Below, one piece after another: positions 27,595 through 37,261 of a DNA stretch of 64,000 bases. The stretch lies in NCBI RefSeq assembly GCF_000347635.1, contig NC_020514.1:2790001-2854000 (forward strand). Direction: 5' to 3'. Each line of letters opens with the position of its first letter. The stretch's first letter is position 1. The DNA is from Paraglaciecola psychrophila 170. Lineage in GTDB: Bacteria; Pseudomonadota; Gammaproteobacteria; Enterobacterales; Alteromonadaceae. The notes beneath the pieces are model-generated. The model did no database searches and was not told where the DNA came from. It saw only the letters and a program-made list of their open reading frames with translations. A program made the position numbers and the translations under genes.

Positions 27595-29103
27595 CTATTC
27601 AGGGATTTTGACACGCAGGGTCATGATGCCCGCAATTAACATACTGCAACCGCCTACCACTAGGGCATAAACAGGTTGATTATCAAACACTTTAGTAATT
27701 AAAAATCCTAAAATACTGGCGGCTAAGATTTGTGGGATAACAATAAAAAAGTTAAATATCCCCATATAAACCCCCATCTTTTTGGCAGGCAGAACGTTAG
27801 ATAAAATGGCATATGGTACTGACAATATCGAAGCCCAAGCAAATCCAACTCCTACCATAGACAACACTAACCAAGCGGGATCTTTGATAAAGATAAAGGA
27901 TATAAAACCGATACCACCTAAGGTCAAATTTAACAGATGAGCAAATTGTAGGTTAGAAAAACGCACTACCATTGGAATAATAATGGCAGCAAAAATGGAT
28001 ACGCCATTATAAGTAGCCATTAAAATAGAAACCCAATCAGCGCCTTCATTATAGATGGCTGAGGTGACATCTTTAGTTGAATAATGAAAAGAAGTCACTG
28101 CAGAGTTGGTATAAATCCACATTGCAAACAAAGGAAACCAAGAGAAAAACTGAACCACTGCCAGCTGACGCATCGCTTGGGGCATACTAAACAAGTCATT
28201 CATGACTTCAGAAAAACCATTGCTTGTGCGGTCTTTTTTACGCAAGTAACCTGCAATTAATTGACATACACCAAATGCCGCTAAGCCCCCAGCCATGATA
28301 TATAAATTCTTATCTAGGCTTTCTATATTACCGGCAATTAGCAAATACAACAGCACCCCAATAGCGGAATAAATGATCCCGCCCTTAAAATACTGCTGAC
28401 TAGAACGAACAACTTGTGGCTCAGCAAAGATACCATCTTCTGCCGATTGTGCTTCTTCGTAAGCTGCCAGTTGTTCGGGTGTGTACTCTTTAGTGGATAA
28501 TACGGTCCACAGTACAGCGATCATAAATATGCTGCCACCTGCATAAAACGAAAACTTCACAGAGTCTGGGATCACTCCAGCAGCAGCAACATTACTAATA
28601 TCAAACCAATTAGTCATCATCCAAGGCAACGCAGATGCCACCACGGCACCAACACCTATAAAGAAGGTTTGCATGGCATAGCCCATAGCACGCTGTTTTT
28701 TGGGCAACATGTCACCCACAAATGCTCTAAAGGGCTCCATAGATACATTAATCGAGGCATCCATGATCCATAACATGCCAGCCGCTAACCAAAGTGTGGG
28801 TGAGTTGGGCATAATAAATAAAGACAGACTTGCAGCGATAGCACCCCATAAAAAGTAGGGCCGTCTTCTACCTAAGCGATTCCAAGTGTTATCACTCATA
28901 TAACCAATGATAGGTTGTACAATTAGTCCGGTTATAGGTGCTGCCACCCAAAGAATGGCGAGGTTGCTATAATCGGCACCTAAGGCTTCGAATATTCGAC
29001 TAACGTTAGAGTTTTGTAAGGCAAAGCCAAATTGGATCCCTAAAAATCCAAAACACATATTCCAAATTTGCCAAAAATTTAACTGGGGTTTTGTTTTTTG
29101 CAT
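27595..29103 (-). CDS. MFS sugar (maltose/maltodextrin) transporter
   Basis: About 502 residues with 12 predicted membrane segments and the central cytoplasmic loop usual for the family. It opens with QLNFWQIWNMCFGFLGIQFGFALQN and has the MFS loop motif GYMSDNTWNRLGRRRPY. This is the SLC45/MalT-like sugar:H+ symporter group common in Alteromonadales and Xanthomonads next to amylases. The frame is open to 29151, but the ATG at 29103 (MQKTKPQLNF) matches relatives. It precedes the GH13 lipoprotein by 10 nt. Substrate assigned by context. Confidence 0.88.
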   Translation of the reverse strand: MQKTKPQLNFWQIWNMCFGFLGIQFGFALQNSNVSRIFEALGADYSNLAILWVAAPITGLIVQPIIGYMSDNTWNRLGRRRPYFLWGAIAASLSLFIMPNSPTLWLAAGMLWIMDASINVSMEPFRAFVGDMLPKKQRAMGYAMQTFFIGVGAVVASALPWMMTNWFDISNVAAAGVIPDSVKFSFYAGGSIFMIAVLWTVLSTKEYTPEQLAAYEEAQSAEDGIFAEPQVVRSSQQYFKGGIIYSAIGVLLYLLIAGNIESLDKNLYIMAGGLAAFGVCQLIAGYLRKKDRTSNGFSEVMNDLFSMPQAMRQLAVVQFFSWFPLFAMWIYTNSAVTSFHYSTKDVTSAIYNEGADWVSILMATYNGVSIFAAIIIPMVVRFSNLQFAHLLNLTLGGIGFISFIFIKDPAWLVLSMVGVGFAWASILSVPYAILSNVLPAKKMGVYMGIFNFFIVIPQILAASILGFLITKVFDNQPVYALVVGGCSMLIAGIMTLRVKIPE

Positions 29104-29222
29104 CAAGTAATCTCTAATACACCGGTGAAATCTTGTAGAATTACACAACATTCACAGCTGTTAATAAAAAGTAAACTGTAAGATTAGAGAGTACCCTGAG
29201 TCTAGGTAAATCAACAACTTAA

Positions 29223-29236
29223 TGCATACGTATTCA
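29223..29236. promoter_or_regulatory. Candidate LacI-type operator upstream of the sugar transporter
   Basis: TGCATACGTATTCA is a near-perfect palindrome centred on CG (core ATACGTAT), 120-133 nt upstream of the transporter start. An even-length palindrome with central CG is typical of LacI-family operators, and the LacI gene nearby is convergent to this operon. Assignment to that regulator is inference. Confidence 0.5.
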
Positions 29237-29238
29237 CA

Positions 29239-29741
29239 CTATGCTAGAACGCCTGCATGGTTAATCAATGGAAATGGCGTTGCGGTGAGTAACCGTTCTC
29301 GCAACCAATCGGGTATTGGAGTTTTTTGATAGGTTTGGGTATCAACCATCACATAAGTCACCGTACTTTTAGCAATCTGTATTTGTGACGTAAAGTCGGT
29401 GATCAATACCTCAAAGCCATAAGAGGTATTGCCCACCTTTTTGTTTTTACCTCGAGCGCCAGAACATCATCAAACTTAGCAGACGACTCCCAATCGATAT
29501 GCAAACTGACCACCTGGCTGTCTAATCCTTTATTAAGTAGCACTTGAAAACCACCCAGTGCCGCTCTGAAATATTCCGTCATAGCGATATCAATATAATC
29601 AGCATATCGAGCGTTAAATACAACCTGTTGGGCATCACATTCTCCATATCGGACTCTAAGTAAGATAGTGAACTGTTCTTTAACTAGGGATGTATTCAAC
29701 TGCGTCGTGTTCTGGGTATTCTTCTGCGTAATCATTTGCAT
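29239..29741 (-). pseudogene. Hotdog acyl-CoA thioesterase (YbgC/4HBT type), frameshifted
   Basis: Two overlapping frames together make one 4-hydroxybenzoyl-CoA-type thioesterase of about 167 residues. The first (29741 to 29403) has RVRYGECDAQQVVFNARYADYID, with the catalytic Asp in the usual GECDAQ. The second (ending at 29239) continues with VGNTSYGFEVLITD to the end. The switch falls at an A run (29438-29442, five A on the coding strand); six A would restore the frame, so one base is missing. It follows the rhomboid gene by 8 nt. A real lesion or a homopolymer sequencing error. Confidence 0.82.
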
Positions 29742-29749
29742 TATGCTCC

Positions 29750-30424
29750 TTAATGTAACCGGGATTTATCTTCTTGTTCCAATGGCTCATCGACTTGCCA
29801 TTCATCACCAATGTCTAGGTCATCTACCGCGCTATTTTCTTCCCAATCATAGCGTTTCACCACTGGTTTAGGGTCACTATCTCGCCATATGAAGGCTGCA
29901 ATTACACCTGTTAAAGCACCAAAAAAATGATACTCAAAAGAAATACCTTCTTCCCTAGGAAAAATAGTCATTGTCATACCACCGTACAATAAAAAAGCTA
30001 TCATCATAATAGCAACCGAACTTTTATCCCGGCGAAAGATACTGGCAACAAACAAAAAGAAAAACAATCCATGCGTGAGACCACTCGCGCCGATATGAGT
30101 AGCTTGGCGAGCAAACAACCAGACCCCCACTCCAGATAACACCCAAACTAAACTTAATACTTTCCACCATGATTTTGGATAACCATAATACAAAACGCTT
30201 GCCAAAATGAGGATCGCAAAAGTATTATTAAAAAGGTGTTCCAAAGAGCCATGGACTAAAGGCGCAGTGAGGATCCCCAACATTCCTGCTGCTTCAAGTG
30301 GTACCAGCCCCATAAAAGACAAATTCCAGCCAAACAAAATCTCAGATGACTTTAAACACCACAGCAAAGTAATGGCTAAAAATGAATAGAGGATACTTTG
30401 GGACAATCTTTTATTTTGTTTCAT
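29750..30424 (-). CDS. Rhomboid-family intramembrane serine protease
   Basis: 224 residues with about six membrane segments. HGSLEHLFNN in an early segment supplies the conserved His/Asn of rhomboids, GASGLTHGL gives the catalytic Ser, and EYHFFGALTG gives the catalytic His. A hydrophilic acidic tail (about 185-224) is cytoplasmic or periplasmic. It cleaves transmembrane segments of unknown substrates. It is distinct from the rhombosortase at 40453-41046. It is followed 8 nt later by the broken thioesterase gene. Confidence 0.9.
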   Translation of the reverse strand: MKQNKRLSQSILYSFLAITLLWCLKSSEILFGWNLSFMGLVPLEAAGMLGILTAPLVHGSLEHLFNNTFAILILASVLYYGYPKSWWKVLSLVWVLSGVGVWLFARQATHIGASGLTHGLFFFLFVASIFRRDKSSVAIMMIAFLLYGGMTMTIFPREEGISFEYHFFGALTGVIAAFIWRDSDPKPVVKRYDWEENSAVDDLDIGDEWQVDEPLEQEDKSRLH

Positions 30425-30684
30425 GCTTAATAATATTGGGCAGAGTTTTCGATTTTAAAGAGGCGTAGATAACCCAAGTGCTAATCTACCAATCTTAAGC
30501 GGCTACAGAGCCTATCAATGAGAAAGTTAGTAACTCGTTTGAAGCGGTCTATTGTGGTTTGTCGTTGACTAGTCAATTAAATTGTATTCAACCATTGCAA
30601 GCGTAACAAAGACCTACGATTATTTAGGCAATAATTCCCAGCTATACTGTAAATGTTTAATTCAAAGTACTGAGTAGCTTTATA

Positions 30685-30719
30685 AATAAAACAGAGGCAT
30701 GTTATCCCTCTGTTTTATT
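30685..30719. terminator. Terminator after the S9 peptidase pseudogene
   Basis: AAAACAGAGG (30688-30697) pairs with CCTCTGTTTT (30707-30716). A and T runs on both sides let it work on both strands. It lies 9 nt beyond the S9 stop on the minus strand. The rest of the 304-nt gap (30425-30728) contains no gene I can support. Confidence 0.8.
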
Positions 30720-30728
30720 TTGCTAATA

Positions 30729-32835
30729 TTAGTGCTTAGCTTTTACCTCAGTGGTGGCAGCAACCTTTACGGGATCAAATTCGTCAAACCATTTACGCAG
30801 CATCAGATTAGTACGCATGTAGTTAGATGGTATCGATCCAGTACCATGATATTCATTACGCATAGGTATTAGGCGTGTGGGTATACCGAGGATCTTTAAA
30901 GCTGCAAAATAGCTTTCTGCTTCTCCAATAGGCGTACGCAAGTCTTTATCGCCGGTCATTAGCAAGGTGGGGGTTTTCACCTTACCCACATGCATCAGAG
31001 TCGAGTGGTCAAGCCATGGTTTAGGGTCTTCCCAATACGGTGCAGGAAAAAAGTTATAAAGCCATCCAACTACATCGGTAGTGCCCGACATGCCAATCCA
31101 ATTAGTAACAGGACATAAAGCTGCAGCGGCTTTAAAACGGTCGGTTTGACCAATAATCCAAGTGGTGAGTATTCCCCCACCTGAACAACCAGCCACAAAC
31201 ATGCGGTCAGAGTCAGCATACCCATCGGCAATAACCTTATCTACGCCAGCCATAAGGTCTGCATAATCAACGGGGCCTGGGTAACGATGCCGAATGGCAT
31301 TGGCAAAATCGCTTCCATAACCAGTAGAGCCTCTGGGATTGGTGTAAAGAACGACATAACCACGGGCGGCAAACTCCTGAAAGGTAAAATTAAAGCCACT
31401 ATTATACATTGCGTGAGGGCCTCCATGTATTTGTAACAACAGAGGGTATTTTTTGTTTGAATCATAATTTGGCGGTAGTACCACCCAGCCTTGAACACGC
31501 GCACTCTCGCCAGTCTCAGCTGTAGCGTCGTACCAAATTTCTTTTACTTCACCAAGAGTTTTCCCATACAAAACATCAGAGTTAACATCGGTCAATCGAC
31601 TAATATCATTTTTACCTTTAATGTTGGTAACTGCAATTTCACTTGGTTTATCAGATGTACTGATGGAAACCGCAGCACGTCCATTCTTAGCAACATTGAA
31701 AAGCGTCACTACTTGCGCACCGCTGGTGATGTCGCGTATCCGTCCACGCAAATCTACTGCGTGTATGTTGCGCGAACCTCGTGCAGAGACAGTAAAAACA
31801 ATCTCTCGTCCACTATCTAGCCACTCAATAGATGAGGGGCCATCATCCAGATCATTGGTCAAGGCCTTGATATTGCTGCCATCATTTGTCATTACAAATA
31901 AATCTGGTACTGGATACGAAGTATTATGTTCGGGATAACCTGTATAGGCTATTTGTTTGCCGTCGGGTGAAAAATCAGGCTGTCCATAATTACCCTGTCC
32001 GCTAGTTAATTGAGTAATAGTTCCATCTGCTACCGACACCAAGTTAATGTGGCTCTCAGACCACGCCTCAGGAGTCTGAGCTCGGGTCAAACCATCAAAG
32101 GCAATTACTTTTCCATCTGGAGACCAAGAGAGTGCAGGCGCTGATGCAATAGAACCAAGTCCCCGACGTCCAACGTTCCAATCACCGCTGGTCAATTGTC
32201 GTGGAGTACCGCCCATAGCCGGAACCACAAATATGTGGTCATAACCATTGTTAGTATAACCCACTCGGTCTTGACGATAATGTAATGTATCTATAACAGG
32301 CGGATCCTCGGTCCCATTTTGCGCCTTGAGGTCGCTCTGGTAGAGTTACTGTCCATGTTGATTTTATGGGCACTCTAGCCACAAAAGCAATTTGCTTACC
32401 ATCCGGTGACCAAGCCATACTGCGCGGACTATGCGCAAACGAAGTAACTTGAAGTGTGGCACTTTCAGCATCGATAAAGCGCACAAAGATTTGCCCTTTT
32501 TCGTTATTGTCAGAAGCGACATAGGCAATACGCTTTCCATCAGGAGCCCATAATGCGTTTTGTCCAAGCATCATAGGACGATTACGACTACCATTAAAAC
32601 TCATCAGCCAAAGAGTGGATGTGAATTTGTCATTCATCTTATCGATGTGACTTCTAGAGTACAGAATCTGAGAACCATCAGGTGATATTTGTCCATTACC
32701 GACTCGTTCAAAATCTAAATAATCTTTCAATTGAATAAAATTTTTATCGCTATTGTCTTTGGCAAAAGATGCCGCACAAAAACCCACGCTAGCTGAAAAA
32801 ATTGTTGCCATTGCAATTAATATTTTTAGTTTCAT
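30729..32835 (-). pseudogene. S9 family prolyl-oligopeptidase-like peptidase, frameshifted
   Basis: Two frames together encode one secreted S9 peptidase of roughly 700 residues. The upstream frame (32835 to 32251) has a signal peptide (LIAMATIFSASVGFCAASFA) and the first WD40-like PD40 blades (ISPDGSQILYSRS). The downstream frame (32264 to 30729) has the remaining blades and the hydrolase domain with nucleophile region AGCSGGGILT and catalytic His in NEYHGTGS. The frames join at a GGG (32313-32315); with GG the protein reads through smoothly as AKWTEDPPVID. A one-base insertion is therefore the lesion, unless it is a sequencing error. Confidence 0.83.
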
Positions 32836-33291
32836 TATTTGAACTCCATATGAATTTATATATAAGCCATGTCGTATTGTTTCAACTCTAAAGTTAAGCT
32901 GCTAGTGTTTGGTCAGATGTTTATTAAGGTGATGAGTCGGCTATCAATAATTTTATACGTCCGGTCCCATACTGAGCTTGAAAACCGTAGCTGCAAAAAT
33001 TAATGAAACGACTTCAACTGCAGTAATTCATTAGAAGTGGTTCTGGCTGTGATCGCTTCATCATGATGTAAACTACTATCAACTATTCTTTAAAACCGTT
33101 CAACCAAAAAATATTGCGAGTCAAAAAAGAGATTATTATAAATCAATGCCAATATTTATTTGATACTATTTTATGGTTAATTAGTGAATCTAAAGATCAG
33201 ATTTAGACTAAGAAATTGATGTGTCTCTAGGCTATAACTTGCAAAGTTCGCTACTATCATGAAGGTACTGGTACTGAGCCTCTGAATAGGA
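32836..33291. other. Intergenic region, no gene recognised
   Basis: 456 nt between the S9 pseudogene and the mocA-like gene. It is AT-rich with stops in all frames. No convincing terminator, promoter or repeat was seen. It should contain the promoter of the S9 gene near its left end. Confidence 0.4.
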
Positions 33292-33873
33292 TTAAACAAA
33301 TTTGAGGTCGTCCGGTGTATCTACATCCAAAGCAGCTTCTGGCATAGTTAAACCAATAACCTGTTGAGAGTATTGTTGAAGCATTGTCTTAGCGCCTTTA
33401 TCACCTTTTAATTGGCTTAACTGAGAAAAGTATTGTGTGGGAAATATTGTAGGGGCCCCAACTACACCTGCGTATTTAGCAGCAATAATATGTTGTGGAT
33501 ATTTGTTTAATTTTTGAAGCATTTTTATTACCAGATTCTGAGTTAGTGCAACCTGATCGGCCAACGCTATCAATACATGAGTGGTGTCGATGGCAGTTAA
33601 ATGCATACTTTCAGCCAACGTATGGCCCATGCCGAGTTGCCAACTACTCGCCACATACCTAGTAATGTTGTTCGGAAGGACCTCATTTATCAATTCAGCA
33701 TTGGCACCTAACATTACATAACCATTGGTGATACCTGTTAACCATTTTTCACCCTGACGATATTGTGAAAGGCAATGACAAATCATGGGCTGCCCATGAA
33801 TATCTGTTAGCTGTTTTATTCCACCAAAACGTTTACTTTGACCAGCGGCCAATAATATCAGCTCAGTTTTCAC
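33292..33873 (-). CDS. MocA-like molybdenum cofactor nucleotidyltransferase
   Basis: 193 residues of the MobA/MocA NTP-transferase fold. N-terminal nucleotide-binding motif LLAAGQSKRFGGIKQL, GMGHTLAESM in the middle, ALADQVALT carrying the metal-binding Asp, and DVDTPDDL at the end. MocA adds CMP to molybdopterin to form the cytosine dinucleotide cofactor used by xanthine-dehydrogenase-family enzymes. The start overlaps the xdhC-like gene by 4 nt (ATGA). Last gene of the moxR-VWA-RDD-xdhC-mocA run. Confidence 0.85.
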   Translation of the reverse strand: MKTELILLAAGQSKRFGGIKQLTDIHGQPMICHCLSQYRQGEKWLTGITNGYVMLGANAELINEVLPNNITRYVASSWQLGMGHTLAESMHLTAIDTTHVLIALADQVALTQNLVIKMLQKLNKYPQHIIAAKYAGVVGAPTIFPTQYFSQLSQLKGDKGAKTMLQQYSQQVIGLTMPEAALDVDTPDDLKFV

Positions 33874-34877
33874 TGATTTAATACGCCACTGATAGATAAA
33901 CCGTCGGCTTGTTCTAAAACAGCATGAACTTCGGCTAGCATTGACAAAGCGATAGATTCAGGCAATTCGCCGCCTAATCGCAAACCTACTGGGTTTGCCA
34001 AAGGTTTAGACAAATCGTTTCTAGTTAACTTTGCAATATCTAACACCCTGTCAGTGCGATGAGTAGGCCCCAGTAATCCGACATATTTAGCACTACTGGT
34101 TTGTACTAATTTTAATGCTGCAGCATCAAGTTTTATATTATGTGTTAGTACTAATGCAGCATCTATTTGACTAAGCCAGGTCGTATCATAAAGTTCATCT
34201 ATTGACTGACGAATAATCTGGCTGGCTTTTGTGAAAAATTCGGCCTTGGCGTAACCTACTCGAGGATCAATAAGTAACACCTGCCATCCCAAATCGGCCG
34301 CAATAGACACGACGGGTTTTGCATCTACCCCTGCTCCAAAAACAGCCAGTAATGGCGCAGGACTGAGTAGTTGCACAAAAACATCTGCGGACCCAGTTAA
34401 CTGTGCACTAAAAGCAGACTTTTGAGACTTGTCCTCTCTTGGAATGACTTTGTTGAGTGGAAAACCCTCATCAATTTGTTGATGATATTCAGCCTCACTT
34501 CTTTGTTCTAAACAACGATTAAGCTCATCAAGCTTAAGATAATCATTATCTGCGTGAACCGGCTGCAACAAAATTCTCACCATGCCGCCGCAACCAATAC
34601 CCAGTTGCCAAGCAAGATCTTCTTCTTCGCGCATATCGTATTCGATAATACGATTTTGATGATTGTCCCAACAACGCCTAGCCTGGCGCATTATATCTGA
34701 CTCTAAACAACCACCGCTTAACAAACCAAAATACTGTCCCATGTCATTGATCAGCATCATAGCCCCTGCCTTGCGGTAAGACGAGCCGTCGGTTTGTATG
34801 ATAGTGGCCAATACCCACAAATGTGTATTTCTATTCTCAGACCAATGACTGAGTAACTGACTTATTCTATTTGCCAT
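33870..34877 (-). CDS. XdhC/CoxI family molybdenum cofactor insertion protein
   Basis: 335 residues with both XdhC regions: N-terminal ATIIQTDGSSYRKAGAMMLI and GLLSGGCLESDI, followed by GIGCGGMVRILLQP, and a C-terminal Rossmann domain (LAVFGAGVDAKPVVSIAADLGWQVLLIDPR). XdhC proteins bind, sulfurate and insert the molybdenum cofactor into xanthine-dehydrogenase or CO-dehydrogenase-like enzymes. It lies 6 nt after the RDD gene and overlaps the mocA-like gene. The enzyme it serves is not in this window. Confidence 0.9.
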   Translation of the reverse strand: MANRISQLLSHWSENRNTHLWVLATIIQTDGSSYRKAGAMMLINDMGQYFGLLSGGCLESDIMRQARRCWDNHQNRIIEYDMREEEDLAWQLGIGCGGMVRILLQPVHADNDYLKLDELNRCLEQRSEAEYHQQIDEGFPLNKVIPREDKSQKSAFSAQLTGSADVFVQLLSPAPLLAVFGAGVDAKPVVSIAADLGWQVLLIDPRVGYAKAEFFTKASQIIRQSIDELYDTTWLSQIDAALVLTHNIKLDAAALKLVQTSSAKYVGLLGPTHRTDRVLDIAKLTRNDLSKPLANPVGLRLGGELPESIALSMLAEVHAVLEQADGLSISGVLNQ

Positions 34878-34883
34878 CTAGGC

Positions 34884-36065
34884 CTATACCGCCATATTTT
34901 TATCGAAGGGGACTTTAGGTTTGCGCAAATCAATCACTAATGTCTCTGAAATTTTATCATGAATGGCTTGACGATTAGGGTCCCAAAAAACCTGAAGAAA
35001 CCCCATAAGTCCAGTAGCTAAACCTGCTGCGTAACCACCATAACGGCCAAAACTTTCCCACAAATTTAAAGCAGTGTTGTCGAGTTTAATCACTTGCATA
35101 CCAAGTAATTTTTTTCCTGGTGTTTGGCCCTTCCACCATGCAGTAAAAACACTGAAATAAAACGCTGCCCAACCTAAGCCAAGGCCGAGTTCTTCAATTA
35201 AGTTTTCTAATCTCTCAATAAGTCCTGTGGACTTGTAAGGTGGTTTTTGAATATTTGTGTCGTTTTTGATTGGCAAGGTAATCACCTGCTCAGTTGATTT
35301 TAGCTCAGCTACCTTTAACTCAAGACTGTTTTTTGATGTTTGTTGTAGGTGGCGAGTCAATTCTGTTTGCTGTGAAGTACTCAGGCTTTCAGACACTGAG
35401 CCTATATACTCTCTTAATATATCATTTATGGTATCTGTATCTAAACCAATATCAACCACATCCAGAATAAGTTCATTACCTAACGTTTGGAAACAATCAT
35501 AAATAGGTTCGCATTCTTTTTTAGCAACTCGCTGTTTCATAGCCTTAGTATTTACCAAATATTTGGCTGTCAAAGTGATTAATTCAATTCCCCACACATC
35601 ATCATTAATTTTTGTTGAAGGTTCAGGCGACTCAAATCTTGCTAATTCATTATCACTACTATCTTTATCATTTCCATTAATTGCATCAACAATGCCCATT
35701 GCGACGACAAATAACAATAATGCTACCAACAGACGCAAAAGAATTCGTGCGGCATTAAAACGTTTTTTAGTTTTTAAGCGATTGCCCGCCCTAAAAAAAG
35801 TCCAAGCAGCTATCCCAGCCAATACTAAGCTGCTGATTTGTGTCAATAAAGATATTAAGAACAAATCTATTATTAAGCCAAAACCACGGCGAAAAGGGCC
35901 TGCCAAAGGTGTACCTAACAAATCATCAGCCACAAAAAATGCATATGGAGTGACAATTTGTCGGGTTTCTTTATGAGTTAAACACACATTTTCAGACTCA
36001 GAGCCCGCATCAACATCTAATGAACTATCTGTTTGGTTAGTATTTAAGTCTGAATGCTGTTGCAT
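34884..36065 (-). CDS. RDD-family membrane protein with a large soluble insert
   Basis: About 393 residues. N-terminal RDD features (PLAGPFRRGFGLIIDLFLI) with two to three membrane segments, then a soluble stretch of roughly 180 residues (residues about 135-310) rich in Asp, Glu, Ser and Thr, then further membrane segments with WWKGQTPGKKLLGMQVI, the usual second half of RDD. Ordinary RDD proteins have no such insert. The frame is open to 36221, but that would overlap the VWA gene; the ATG at 36065 lies 11 nt after the VWA stop and follows an AAAGAAG ribosome site. Function unknown; by context it belongs with the MoxR/VWA/XdhC group. Confidence 0.82.
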   Translation of the reverse strand: MQQHSDLNTNQTDSSLDVDAGSESENVCLTHKETRQIVTPYAFFVADDLLGTPLAGPFRRGFGLIIDLFLISLLTQISSLVLAGIAAWTFFRAGNRLKTKKRFNAARILLRLLVALLLFVVAMGIVDAINGNDKDSSDNELARFESPEPSTKINDDVWGIELITLTAKYLVNTKAMKQRVAKKECEPIYDCFQTLGNELILDVVDIGLDTDTINDILREYIGSVSESLSTSQQTELTRHLQQTSKNSLELKVAELKSTEQVITLPIKNDTNIQKPPYKSTGLIERLENLIEELGLGLGWAAFYFSVFTAWWKGQTPGKKLLGMQVIKLDNTALNLWESFGRYGGYAAGLATGLMGFLQVFWDPNRQAIHDKISETLVIDLRKPKVPFDKNMAV

Positions 36066-36076
36066 AAACGCTTCTT

Positions 36077-37261
36077 TTATCCGCTTCTCTTGGTTAGGCT
36101 TTTTATCCCCTCTCCTATTCCATCTAACGTGAGTGGGAACATTCTGTCGGTCATTATTTCTTTCATTATGCTCACTGAAGCATAATAATTCCAATACTGA
36201 CTCAACTGTGGGTTTAGCCATATTGCATGTTCAAAATGATGCAGTAAACGTTGCATCCAGACCGATCCAGCTTCTTCATTCCAGTGCTCTACGCTTCCAC
36301 CTGGGTAGGTTATTTCGTAAGGTCCCATAGTCGCATCACCGACAAATATAAGTTTATAATCCGCGCCATACTTGTGAATAACATTCGCAATAGGTATAAC
36401 TTCTCTATCACGTCTTTTGTTATCCTTCCAGACACCTTCGTAAACACAATTATGAAAATAAAAGTATTCAAGATGCTTAAATTCAGTGTGCACCGCTGAA
36501 AATAACTCTTCGCATTCTTTAATATGTGCATCCATCGAGCCACCCACGTCAAAAAACATCAACACTTTAACCGCGTTGTGACGCTCTTTCACCATATGAA
36601 TGTCCAGAAACCCAGCATTTTTAGCGGTAGCACCGATAGTTGTAGGTATATCTAGCTCTTCGGTCGCGCCGGTCCGCGCAAACTTTCGTAGTTTACGCAG
36701 CGCAACCTTGATATTACGGGTACCCAACTCAACATCGCCAGCAAGATTTTTAAATTCTCGCTTATCCCACACCTTAGCGGCCGAGAAATTACGATTGCCT
36801 TGTTGACCGATACGCACGCCTTCTGGATTATACCCATTAGCTCCAAACGGAGATGTACCACCAGTACCAATCCATTTATTACCACCTTGATGACGTTTTT
36901 CTTGCTCCGCCAAACGTTCTTTTAGAGTTTTCATCAACTCTTCAAGGCCACCCAAAGCTTGAATCTGCGCTTTTTCTTCTTCACTGAAATGCCGTTCTAA
37001 GGCATTTTTCAACCATTCATCTGGGATGTCTTTACCAAACAAGTCAATGCTTTGCACCCCTTCAAAATAGTCAGCAAAAGCACGGTCAAACTTATCAAAC
37101 TGGCTTTCATCTTTCACCATAATCATTTTTGATAAAAAATAAAAATCGTCAATACTGGCAAATATTACGCCTTTCTCTAACGCATTAAGCAAGTCCAAAA
37201 GCTCTCTTAGACTCACTGATAGCCGGTACTCTCTGAGTTTAAAAAAGAAATTAATTAACAT
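36077..37261 (-). CDS. VWA-domain protein of the CoxE type
   Basis: 394 residues. The first 200 are the CoxE-like helical region. A von Willebrand A domain follows, with the metal-site motif DVGGS (238-242) in MFFDVGGSMDAH and later VGDATMGPYEI. MoxR/VWA pairs act as chaperone complexes for cofactor insertion; in CO-dehydrogenase clusters they are CoxD and CoxE. The ATG overlaps the moxR stop by one base (TAATG), so the pair is coupled. It is a close functional partner of the adjacent ATPase and probably of XdhC. Confidence 0.88.
   Translation of the reverse strand: MLINFFFKLREYRLSVSLRELLDLLNALEKGVIFASIDDFYFLSKMIMVKDESQFDKFDRAFADYFEGVQSIDLFGKDIPDEWLKNALERHFSEEEKAQIQALGGLEELMKTLKERLAEQEKRHQGGNKWIGTGGTSPFGANGYNPEGVRIGQQGNRNFSAAKVWDKREFKNLAGDVELGTRNIKVALRKLRKFARTGATEELDIPTTIGATAKNAGFLDIHMVKERHNAVKVLMFFDVGGSMDAHIKECEELFSAVHTEFKHLEYFYFHNCVYEGVWKDNKRRDREVIPIANVIHKYGADYKLIFVGDATMGPYEITYPGGSVEHWNEEAGSVWMQRLLHHFEHAIWLNPQLSQYWNYYASVSIMKEIMTDRMFPLTLDGIGEGIKSLTKRSG

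Noticed and set aside
35563..35976. 137-codon plus-strand frame inside the RDD gene
   Set aside because: Antisense shadow; the RDD frame has clear membrane segments and motifs.
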